Source: Onthophagus taurus (Eukaryota > Arthropoda > Insecta > Coleoptera > Scarabaeidae). Taken from it: DNA of 64,000 nt. Location: the NCBI RefSeq assembly GCF_036711975.1, contig NC_091973.1, positions 14,818,001 through 14,882,000 on the forward strand, given 5' to 3'. Made by a program: the position numbers and the translations under genes. Shown in pieces: positions 1 through 6,520 of the stretch. How positions within the stretch are numbered: position 1 is the stretch's first letter; the number at the start of each line of letters is the position of its first letter. Below the pieces are notes generated by a model, which was not told the DNA's origin, did no database searches, and saw only the letters and a program-made list of their open reading frames with translations.

Positions 1-220
1 ATTCTACATCATTCCAAGATTTAAAAATCAATTTCACACATGTTATAAAACCTCTCGCCACACTAATACCAACTTTTATGTTAAATCTATCGATCGAATA
101 TAAGGTTTCACCAATAAATTTATTTTCTTTCTCTATATCATCACGAAACTTCTTCCATTGTTTATTAATTGATACCCAGTAAGGGCTTTCAGAAATTTCA
201 CACCCAGTGTTAACATCCAT
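1..220 (-). CDS. Partial Maverick-associated gene, N-terminal part
   Basis: This reading frame starts at an ATG at 220 and runs off the left edge. It encodes about 73 residues containing 'YWVSINKQWKKFRDD' and 'VARGFITCVKLIFKSW', nearly identical to the middle of the plus-strand gene at 9585-10274. Only the first dozen or so residues differ. It is therefore a second, inverted copy of the same gene. It lies on the same strand as the capsid-type genes at 371-2502, so it may belong to a neighbouring Maverick copy extending outside the window, or to an inverted rearrangement. The function is unknown; see the 9585 entry for the only structural hint. Confidence 0.6.
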   Translation of the reverse strand, partial: MDVNTGCEISESPYWVSINKQWKKFRDDIEKENKFIGETLYSIDRFNIKVGISVARGFITCVKLIFKSWNDVE

Positions 221-370
221 ATTTCATCAAATTTAGTTGTAAACTGAATACATTAATTTTTTAATTATATGATATATCTCACACCCCCACCCTCTCCCAA
301 TAAATTTTACAACTATTATAATAATAAAACTACAATCAATTTTTTATTTAAAAATTATTATATTTACAAC

Positions 371-883
371 TTAAATACAAGTAACATTATTGTGATTATA
401 TAAAAATTTTTGTAAAATTAATACATTGTTTTGTGAACATACTGCTGGAGAGCCGGTGTGGAACCAACATTGATTGTTGGATGAATTTAATTTAGTCTCA
501 TCCTCTTCCGCAAATTCTAACGCAATATCCGTTAGTATTGAATTGCTTTTACGTGTTTTCAAAAACTGCTTCTTTTGATTTCCCTTAACAAATATTTGAT
601 CGTAGGAGGAAATTAAGGTATCAATTACATTTAGACCTTCTGATTGATTTATCCACCCATCGCTATATAGCAACCTGTGATGGTTGCGTTCCAAATATCT
701 CACTGATCTTCGATCTCGAACGTTTAACTGTTGGAATGGTATACTAGCTTTTAAGTGTAAATGTATTATGTAGTCGGTGGTGATATCCACAAGAGTAAAT
801 TCTTTAACTTCGAATTTAGAATTGATGTAAAACCCCTGAACGTCTACAACCGCGATTTTGAACTTCATATTGTAAACTAACAT
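371..883 (-). CDS. Hypothetical 170-aa protein of the Maverick-like block
   Basis: I do not recognise this protein. It starts 'MLVYNMKFKIAVVDVQGFY' and has a basic stretch around residues 100-112 (KGNQKKQFLKTRK) and a Cys/His-containing tail (CWFHTGSPAVC near residues 139-149). The early 'VVDVQGF' followed by scattered Asp/Glu and a late His gives a weak impression of an RNase H-fold (DEDD-type) exonuclease, but I cannot align the catalytic residues, so that is a guess. It lies 18 bp downstream of the capsid-like gene on the same strand, which suggests a co-transcribed capsid or accessory unit. The reading frame is intact. Confidence 0.5.
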   Translation of the reverse strand: MLVYNMKFKIAVVDVQGFYINSKFEVKEFTLVDITTDYIIHLHLKASIPFQQLNVRDRRSVRYLERNHHRLLYSDGWINQSEGLNVIDTLISSYDQIFVKGNQKKQFLKTRKSNSILTDIALEFAEEDETKLNSSNNQCWFHTGSPAVCSQNNVLILQKFLYNHNNVTCI

Positions 884-900
884 ATGACCTCATGTGTAAT

Positions 901-2217
901 TTAATTTACAATTACAGATACCTCCCCACTCAAAGGTTTGTATGTATACATGGATTCTTGGAGTAGTATACAGTATGCTTTTGTATCAGGCGGAAAATCT
1001 TTACCGCTTTGAATTTCGATACGCACCTCACATGATGCGGATGGGGCGGCTTCTTCATCGTTATTCTTAGTGGTATCCACCACGAATAAAGGTCTTTTTT
1101 TAAAGCTTGCGAAATCCATAATCGGTTGTTTTCGAGATGTTTCCCAAATATATGGTTGAAATTCGGTATACATTTTATAGAGTTCAACATAATTTTCTTT
1201 CGCAAACTCCAAATTCATCGACTCGAATGGATAGCAGTATGAGTTTAGATATACTTTAAGATCTATAATGTTCAAGTGATCGAAAAGTGTACAATCTGAA
1301 TTCGGCTGATCCTTTCGATTGGTTTGGAATGCAACTATAACGTATTGAGGTCTACCTCTGTTAGTTGTTGACGTGACCGACCAAATCTCTTTATTTCCCT
1401 TTCTCATTGAAGGTAGCTCATAAAAAGACCACTTCCGAAACGGTACGGGAATGTTTGCGTTTTTATTTAAACCATCTAACAGCTTCATCTTTATAGATGG
1501 GCTTGGGTACACATGTTTCGCCAACAATGTAACCGTTTTTACAGTAAACTCTGCGGTGCTAGAATCGGCTTTTGATGTAGATTTATAACAATTGGAGTCA
1601 GTACGACTTCTAACAAATCTAAATTTGAAGCGACCTCTCATAACGTGATTATAGTCCCTAAATAATCCGAAAATATGACTTAATGGGATTTGAAACGTGA
1701 AATCCTTGTTCGCACTAACTGTAGGCAAATTTCCTTCGGGTGGCCATTTTAAACCAGCTATTTCTAAAGATTTGCATTCCACTTCGTTTTGTTGAAGTAG
1801 GGTTCGAATCAATGATGTTAAACCGGGTTCACGTACCCGTTCGATTTCAGTACCGTTATGCTCAAATGCGATATACTCAAATAGATATGTTGGTAAGTTG
1901 TGCGTTAGCTGGATAGTATCAGTTGGATCGTTTAATTTTTCTTTGTAATCTCCCTCAATACGTATATAACTTTCGAAGAACGAAAATAAAACATCTTCTT
2001 GGTTTAGTTCAATGGTGAATATATCGTTATTTTGAAAAGAATTTGTGGAAGGATGGTAACTATGCACTTCTTCTCTAGCGATCGAATTATCCACGATGGG
2101 TTCGCGGTATATATTTAACTTTTGTGTAGACATGATAACCCAACTGCTCGAGAAAACGTCTGTTGTCCGCTCGCAATGAAGTCTTTCTTTTAACTGATCT
2201 AGATGTTCTCTTTCCAC
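901..2217 (-). CDS. Probable double-jelly-roll major capsid protein
   Basis: This is an intact 438-residue frame, the right size for a Maverick/adintovirus-type major capsid protein that forms pseudo-hexameric capsomers. Visible features are a long beta-rich pattern, 'LFEYIAFEHNGTEIERVREP' near residues 110-130, 'FQIPLSHIFGLFRDYNHVM' near 175-193, 'RFKFRFVRS', and 'RPQYVIVAFQTNRKD' followed by 'LKVYLNSYCYPF' in the second half. Assignment rests on this overall pattern and on the neighbours (integrase, PolB, minor-capsid-like end), not on an alignment. A second Met at residue 29 (ATG at 2133-2131) may be the true start, because the first 28 residues overlap another small frame. A structure prediction would decide. 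There is no break in the gene. Confidence 0.6.
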   Translation of the reverse strand: MEREHLDQLKERLHCERTTDVFSSSWVIMSTQKLNIYREPIVDNSIAREEVHSYHPSTNSFQNNDIFTIELNQEDVLFSFFESYIRIEGDYKEKLNDPTDTIQLTHNLPTYLFEYIAFEHNGTEIERVREPGLTSLIRTLLQQNEVECKSLEIAGLKWPPEGNLPTVSANKDFTFQIPLSHIFGLFRDYNHVMRGRFKFRFVRSRTDSNCYKSTSKADSSTAEFTVKTVTLLAKHVYPSPSIKMKLLDGLNKNANIPVPFRKWSFYELPSMRKGNKEIWSVTSTTNRGRPQYVIVAFQTNRKDQPNSDCTLFDHLNIIDLKVYLNSYCYPFESMNLEFAKENYVELYKMYTEFQPYIWETSRKQPIMDFASFKKRPLFVVDTTKNNDEEAAPSASCEVRIEIQSGKDFPPDTKAYCILLQESMYTYKPLSGEVSVIVN

Positions 2218-2293
2218 CTGAGTTATAATGTTTTCTTTTGATAGATGAACGCTGTTGAGGATCGGTGGCTTTTAATTGGAACAACAGCCCCAT
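2087..2293 (-). CDS. Small basic ORF between minor- and major-capsid genes
   Basis: This 68-residue frame starts with an ATG that overlaps the stop of the upstream minus-strand frame as TAATG, and ends 47 nt inside the start of the capsid gene if that begins at 2133. Residues about 13-45 are very rich in Lys and Arg (for example 'SIKRKHYNSGGKRTSRSVKR'). A short basic peptide between capsid genes would fit a core or DNA-condensing protein such as those of adenovirus-like viruses, but this is inference only. It could equally be a chance frame overlapping the capsid N-terminus. Confidence 0.25.
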   Translation of the reverse strand: MGLLFQLKATDPQQRSSIKRKHYNSGGKRTSRSVKRKTSLRADNRRFLEQLGYHVYTKVKYIPRTHRG

Positions 2294-2502
2294 TATGAAG
2301 TTCGTTTTAATTCTAATCTAATAACAATTTCTTCTCCACGAAAGTTTACCAATTTACCACGCTGATCAAGTAATCTTAGTGTAATGTTCGATATCGGACG
2401 ATCGGTGTCCACTGGCAAATAAATGGGGTTCCTTGGCTCTATATTTATACTGAAACCAGGATCCACAGTTGGAGCGAATTCATATAGCGTGTGAGTGAAC
2501 AC
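2293..2502 (-). CDS. C-terminal remnant of a probable minor capsid (penton-like) protein
   Basis: This is a 69-residue frame: 'VDPGFSINIEPRNPIYLPVD' followed by 'ITLRLLDQRGKLVNFRGEEI' and a beta-strand-like end (VIRLELKRTS). A tail of the form 'D..G..v.frGE.i.irL' directly upstream of a double-jelly-roll capsid gene is what I would expect for the minor capsid protein of this element type. Only the end of the protein is present. The sequence upstream (from about 2515) is unrelated and is read on the plus strand, so the 5' part was lost by rearrangement. Family assignment is inference. Confidence 0.45.
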   Translation of the reverse strand: MFTHTLYEFAPTVDPGFSINIEPRNPIYLPVDTDRPISNITLRLLDQRGKLVNFRGEEIVIRLELKRTS

Positions 2503-2514
2503 GTTAACACCGAC

Positions 2515-2655
2515 ATGAAGTTTGATGTTTTCAAGGACGCTTGTAAACGGTGTTGGAATGATGATAAATATAACCCTATGATTATTATGAAAGATTTTGA
2601 AGTAAAGGATGGAAGGTATCGTATAGGAATGGATAAATTTATTTACCCGGACTAA
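2515..2655 (+). CDS. Short orphan ORF (46 aa)
   Basis: ATG at 2515 to TAA at 2653-2655 encodes 46 residues containing 'KDACKRCWNDDKYNPM' and ending 'GMDKFIYPD'. It sits exactly at the point where minus-strand capsid genes meet plus-strand genes. It may be the surviving end of a longer gene joined by the rearrangement that truncated the minor-capsid frame. I do not recognise it. Confidence 0.2.
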   Translation: MKFDVFKDACKRCWNDDKYNPMIIMKDFEVKDGRYRIGMDKFIYPD

Positions 2656-2659
2656 ATTA

Positions 2660-3163
2660 TTGCATTGTTATCTGGTATTTGTGAGAGTAAGCATGTCACA
2701 TAACGATGAAATGACTAAGCGTTCCATACGTGAGAGGGATAAAGCTATAATTAACATAACAAATACTATTAAGAAAAAATATTTAGCGCTTAAACTCGGT
2801 CGAGAAAACGATGACCGTCTTATCGCTAAACTACATCAGCCTTTAGGCGATTCATTAAAAGATATGACTAATAAATTAAGTGAAGTGAAACCTTCTTCTT
2901 CTGTACATTACCATCACCACTATCAACCTACTGATGATGTCGGTGTTGACGTTAAAACGAAATTTGATGAAACCGATTTTAAAACTCCGGCATTTAGGAA
3001 AAAATTAACTTTTCCTGAAAGTGATGATGAATTTAAAACGCCGCCGGATGCAAAACAAAAATTGAAGGCGGAGGATTTACCTATAGAAAATCTACCGAAT
3101 CAAATTCGGGATTTATATTATACGTTTGGTAAAAGAGGAGAAATTGATGAGAGATGGAAATAA
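2660..3163 (+). CDS. DUF8207-like protein, N-terminal piece
   Basis: This 167-residue frame probably starts at the internal Met of 'MSHNDEMTKRSIRERDKAII' (ATG at 2693). It is charged and helical at the N-terminus, then low-complexity with a His-rich patch (HYHHHY) and repeated 'FKTP' motifs. It ends in the wrong frame just as the C-terminal piece (3126-3407) begins, and the overlap marks an internal deletion. The intact relative at 12.78-13.57 kb has about 100 more residues in between. The function is unknown; the family recurs beside the fibre-like and integrase genes in all three Maverick blocks, so a virion role is plausible. The DUF8207 name is my best recollection. Confidence 0.5.
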   Translation: MHCYLVFVRVSMSHNDEMTKRSIRERDKAIINITNTIKKKYLALKLGRENDDRLIAKLHQPLGDSLKDMTNKLSEVKPSSSVHYHHHYQPTDDVGVDVKTKFDETDFKTPAFRKKLTFPESDDEFKTPPDAKQKLKAEDLPIENLPNQIRDLYYTFGKRGEIDERWK

Positions 3164-3400
3164 ATCGTACAAGTATACTAAAATTATTAAACCTTTATTT
3201 ACATTTAATAAGTCGGGGGATGGATTAATACCCGGACGACATCTTGAAGTGAACTCGAAAATCGTTGAGTATAAATATTGGGATGATGTTAACGAATTGG
3301 TAGATCGATTGAAATTGTTGTACGCTTCACATGCGGCAGGAAACAATTCCCATATTAATGAAATCACATCCATTATAGAAGAACTGAAGGAGAGCGGCGT

Positions 3401-3407
<7 letters not shown>
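3126..3407 (+). CDS. DUF8207-like protein, C-terminal piece
   Basis: This 93-residue frame carries the conserved C-terminal block 'YKYWDDVNELVDRLKLLYAS' followed by 'NNSHINEITSIIEELKE'. The same block ends the proteins at 12782-13574 and 48415-49006, so it is the most conserved part of the family. The upstream half is out of frame (2660-3163), and the central domain seen at 48.5 kb (the segment containing 'GIRFDGKANGWMIGSKSIEF') is missing. This copy is therefore a broken gene. The ATG at 3126 is just the first Met in the frame and is unlikely to be a true start. Confidence 0.6.

Positions 3408-3441
<34 letters not shown>
3405..3441. repeat. (TAA)n microsatellite
   Basis: About twelve TAA triplets lie between the DUF8207-like stop and the fibre-like start. 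It is a simple repeat with no other structure. Confidence 0.9.
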
Positions 3442-3453
3442 TTATGCGTACCA

Positions 3454-4080
3454 ATGAACGGTGGATCAAGCGTGAGTGGTGTGAGCATTGATAAGTTTGG
3501 TCGTACATTACGTTCTGCGCGGAATAAAGTATTGAATGATGAGAATTTAACTACATCTCAACACCATATTGGATTCCCTTTAACCGTAGATGGAGATTAT
3601 GATATCCAGGGGCGTAAACTATCTAACGTTCAACAACCGACGGATGAAAATGATTGTGCGATAAAAATTTATGTAGACGAAATATGTGAAACATTGAAAG
3701 CTACAATCTTAAACGAAATTAAGGTCATAATAGCGGACGTTCAAAGAATTATTGGAGATCATAGTAAACGTATACATCAGGTGTCAACAAAAATTGATAT
3801 TAAAAACTCTACACTCTTACGCGACATTAAAAAAATTAACGCGGAAATCCTATTAAATGGTCAGCAAATTACAACTCTAACAAAATCATTCAACACTAAT
3901 TTAAATGCATTTGATATACTCACAACAAATCTACGAAATGGGATACAGGGTGTTGCAGATCGTCTACTTGATATGGAAAGCACTATAAATTCACGACTAG
4001 ATATATTGGAGAAAAAAAAGTTGGACCTAATCCATGAGCGTAAGAATGCAGGTATCGAAAGCGAAACAAACTATAGTTGA
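3454..4080 (+). CDS. Fibre-like coiled-coil protein of Maverick block 1
   Basis: This 208-residue intact frame has three parts. The N-terminus has the motif 'SIDKFGRT' (about residues 11-18), shared with the genes at 13644 and 49018. Residues about 45-75 read 'GDYDIQGRKLSNVQQPTDEN' followed by 'DCAIKIYVDE', a pattern typical of the N-terminal part of trimeric viral tail or attachment fibres ('kkL.nv..PtddnDavnk.YVD'). The rest is heptad-like helical sequence ending 'INSRLDILEKKK'. I infer a trimeric attachment spike or fibre anchored to the capsid through the short N-terminal motif. It overlaps the integrase start by about 47 nt. It could alternatively be a structural coiled coil with no attachment role. 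Confidence 0.5.
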   Translation: MNGGSSVSGVSIDKFGRTLRSARNKVLNDENLTTSQHHIGFPLTVDGDYDIQGRKLSNVQQPTDENDCAIKIYVDEICETLKATILNEIKVIIADVQRIIGDHSKRIHQVSTKIDIKNSTLLRDIKKINAEILLNGQQITTLTKSFNTNLNAFDILTTNLRNGIQGVADRLLDMESTINSRLDILEKKKLDLIHERKNAGIESETNYS

Positions 4081-4978
4081 AGAACTTCATCGTTCCGCTA
4101 GACGTTTATTTCCTAGACGCAGAACTATATTGAAGGGGATCGATGATTTATGGCAAGCTGATCTTATTAAAATAATTGAATTTGGTAAAATCAATGTTGG
4201 ACATAAATACATCTTAGTGGTTATCGATTGTTTTTCAAAGTATCTCTGGATGCGGCCGTTAAAAAATAAATCCTCAACAGATGTAATACACGCGTTACGT
4301 TCAATTCTCTCTGAAGGTCGTGTACCTAAAAATCTACAAACTGATCAGGGAAAGGAATTTTACAATACACACTTCAAAAAGTTGATGATGGAATTTAAAA
4401 TTAATCATTATTCAACGTATAGCGTAATGAAGGCTGCAATAGCTGAACGCGTAATTAGAACCATAAAACAAAAGTTGTATAAAATGTTTAGTCTTTACGG
4501 AAATCATAAATGGTTACACTTATTGGATGCTATTACAACTCAATATAATAATTCAAAGCATTCAACCACGAAAATGAAACCATCTCAAATAAATTCGAAA
4601 TCTGTAGAAAATAAACTTCTCAATACGGTGTACAATCATATTAAAATTGCCGGTAAGGGAAACTTTAATGTTGGAGATGTAGTTCGCATTAGCAAGCATA
4701 AGCATGTCTTCGATAAGGGATATTTACCCAACTGGACCACTGAGTTATTTAAAATAGTTAAAACACAAATTACGAATCCAATTTCTTATTTATTAGAAGA
4801 TATGAGTGGACAACCTATTAAAGGAGCTTTTTATGAATTCGAACTTCAAAGATCCAAACAACCTGATGTGTATCTTGTTGAAAAAGTGTTAAACAGAAGA
4901 AAGAATCAAGTGTTCGTTAAGTGGTTAGGATTCGATTCATCCCATAACAGTTGGATACCGAAAGACAATATCGTTTAG
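4034..4978 (+). CDS. Maverick-type integrase with C-terminal chromodomain
   Basis: This is a 314-residue retroviral-like (rve) integrase. The catalytic acidic residues are in 'DLWQADLI' (D43), 'LQTDQGKEF' (D104) and 'IAERVIRT' (E138). The N-terminal part is basic and the zinc-binding region is short or absent. After an SH3-like segment ('YLPNWTTELFKI') comes a chromodomain, 'PDVYLVEKVLNRRKNQVFVK' followed by 'WLGFDSSHNSWI', at about residues 275-310. Such integrases insert Maverick/Polinton elements with 5-6 bp target duplications, and the chromodomain may direct them to chromatin. The frame is intact with all three acidic residues. The start could be the Met at 4034 or at 4046 ('MQVSKAK'). 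It overlaps the fibre-like gene. Confidence 0.85.
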   Translation: MSVRMQVSKAKQTIVEELHRSARRLFPRRRTILKGIDDLWQADLIKIIEFGKINVGHKYILVVIDCFSKYLWMRPLKNKSSTDVIHALRSILSEGRVPKNLQTDQGKEFYNTHFKKLMMEFKINHYSTYSVMKAAIAERVIRTIKQKLYKMFSLYGNHKWLHLLDAITTQYNNSKHSTTKMKPSQINSKSVENKLLNTVYNHIKIAGKGNFNVGDVVRISKHKHVFDKGYLPNWTTELFKIVKTQITNPISYLLEDMSGQPIKGAFYEFELQRSKQPDVYLVEKVLNRRKNQVFVKWLGFDSSHNSWIPKDNIV

Positions 4979-5104
4979 GTTTAAATGTTTTTTTCTAAGT
5001 AAAACGTATATTTACTTTACATTATTGTCAACTTAAATATTAATAAATCCTATTATTTATTTAAAAACTTTTAATTTATTACATCCTTATAATTAATTAG
5101 CGTT

Positions 5105-5392
5105 TTAAATTTCTATTTATCCGTATTTCATTTACACCAATAATTCTATTGCTCAGCATTATTGTAACCACAATGTAATTTAACACTTCCACTGACGTGG
5201 TGCATTGAACTTTACTGAACCTCGACGATTTAATAAAAACTGCTTAGTTTGCATTTTTATCTAATATAAATACCTATTATTTCTAGAAACTTTTTACTTC
5301 ACAGTCATCTGTGGTACTCGCAACATCAGCAGTTTTAATAAGCGGTTGCTCTCGTTAAAGTTTATATTTGACACTCTCAATTTCAAATCTCT
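5105..5392 (+). promoter_or_regulatory. Shared upstream module, copy A (before PolB)
   Basis: The 410 bp between integrase and PolB contain no gene. The last 290 bp hold 'GTGCATTGAACTTTACT', then 'GATTTAATAAAAACTGCTTA', 'TTTGCATTTTTATCTAA' and 'TCTAGAAACTTTTTACTTCA'. Closely related blocks lie upstream of the small conserved gene at 10702 (10360-10600) and, in part, upstream of its decayed relative (11550-11700). Conservation of non-coding sequence before replication-type genes suggests a shared promoter or enhancer; that role is inferred. Confidence 0.4.
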
Positions 5393-6520
5393 TTGAAGAT
5401 GTTCGCGTGTGATAAGTGTCAAAAGTCATTCAGCGCCAAAAGGAACCTCGATCGGCACACGCGATATTCGCATACTAATAACGCTAGGAACGAGTGTTCT
5501 TTATGCGATAAATCTTTTTCGAGATTCGACAATTTTCAAAGACATAAAAGATTAGTGCATGGTTTAGAAGTTGGTCCTCAGCGTCAAGCGCCACCTCCAG
5601 CAATGGCAAATTATTTGAAAGCGAAACCCACCATCGATGTACCACCATCTACATCATCGGCGGTGAGGTCAATTTTGCAACCTTCTGAACGTCTTCCTCA
5701 ACCGCTGTTGGGTGATAATGGTTTAGAAGTTGGTCCTCAACGCCAAGCGCCACCTCCAGCAATGGCAAATTGTTCGAAAGCAAAATCCACCATCGATGTA
5801 CCACCATCTACATCATCGACGTCGGCGGTAAGGTCAATTTTGCAACCTTCTAAACACCTTCCTCAACCGCTATCAGGTGATAATAGATCAAAGCTATGCG
5901 ATTTGTGTGGAATTTCTTTCATGAATCATATGGCTTTGGAGTCACATCTCAGGATGAATCATACGATAGAGGTTGAGAAAGGTGTTGAGAAGATTGCAAC
6001 TTGTTACAAAGATCGAGTTGCGTCTTATAAAATATCCGGAGATCGTGATGATGATGATGATGATATCTCCACATATCTTGCGCGTACCCGAAATACTGTC
6101 GGAAATATTATCACATCTTACATCAACCTGAACGGCTCGGTGAAGGTGCAACTCGAGCTTTTATCCATTTTTATTAAAACAACAATTAATGAAAATGGAG
6201 ATGAGACCGTTACCGCGTCCGAAAAGAATTTTAATGCCAAATTCGAAGTAATTACACAATTCGCCGATTTTATTGAAACTTATGATGAGATGGTGGCAAG
6301 TATTAACCATCAAGCTGAAGAGTTTCAGGAGAGGGGGTCCGGTTGGGCCTTCTTCTCTATTTCATACCTTCTTCTAAACATCAACAAATTCCAACCTATA
6401 CCCGGCTCGTCGTACATCCCGCTTCCTGAATCAATCGCTACCAAGAAAGCGTGCATCAACATCAAAAACTACGATGACAACGCTTGTTTAGCTTGGAGTC
6501 TCTCATCTGCGACCGGTTGA
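5393..6520 (+). CDS. PolB N-terminal part with C2H2 zinc fingers (frameshifted)
   Basis: This 375-residue frame holds the N-terminal region of the Maverick DNA polymerase. It has two C2H2 fingers at the start ('CDKCQKSFSAKRNLDRHTRY', then 'CSLCDKSFSRFDNFQRH') and a third near residue 165 ('CDLCGISFMNHMALESH'). Between them a segment of about 55 residues rich in Pro and Ser is present twice in tandem ('GLEVGPQRQAPPPAM' begins each copy). The frame continues into 'ERGSGWAFFSISYLLLNINK', matching the PolB of block 2, and then hits a TGA at 6518-6520. The polymerase continues in another frame from about 6519, so one frameshift separates the parts. The same position in block 2 holds a spliced intron, which is absent here. 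Confidence 0.75.
   Translation: MKMFACDKCQKSFSAKRNLDRHTRYSHTNNARNECSLCDKSFSRFDNFQRHKRLVHGLEVGPQRQAPPPAMANYLKAKPTIDVPPSTSSAVRSILQPSERLPQPLLGDNGLEVGPQRQAPPPAMANCSKAKSTIDVPPSTSSTSAVRSILQPSKHLPQPLSGDNRSKLCDLCGISFMNHMALESHLRMNHTIEVEKGVEKIATCYKDRVASYKISGDRDDDDDDISTYLARTRNTVGNIITSYINLNGSVKVQLELLSIFIKTTINENGDETVTASEKNFNAKFEVITQFADFIETYDEMVASINHQAEEFQERGSGWAFFSISYLLLNINKFQPIPGSSYIPLPESIATKKACINIKNYDDNACLAWSLSSATG

Noticed and set aside
3113-3508. Minus-strand frame with a poly-Tyr run
   Set aside because: The Tyr run is the (TAA)n microsatellite read backwards; the frame overlaps real plus-strand genes.
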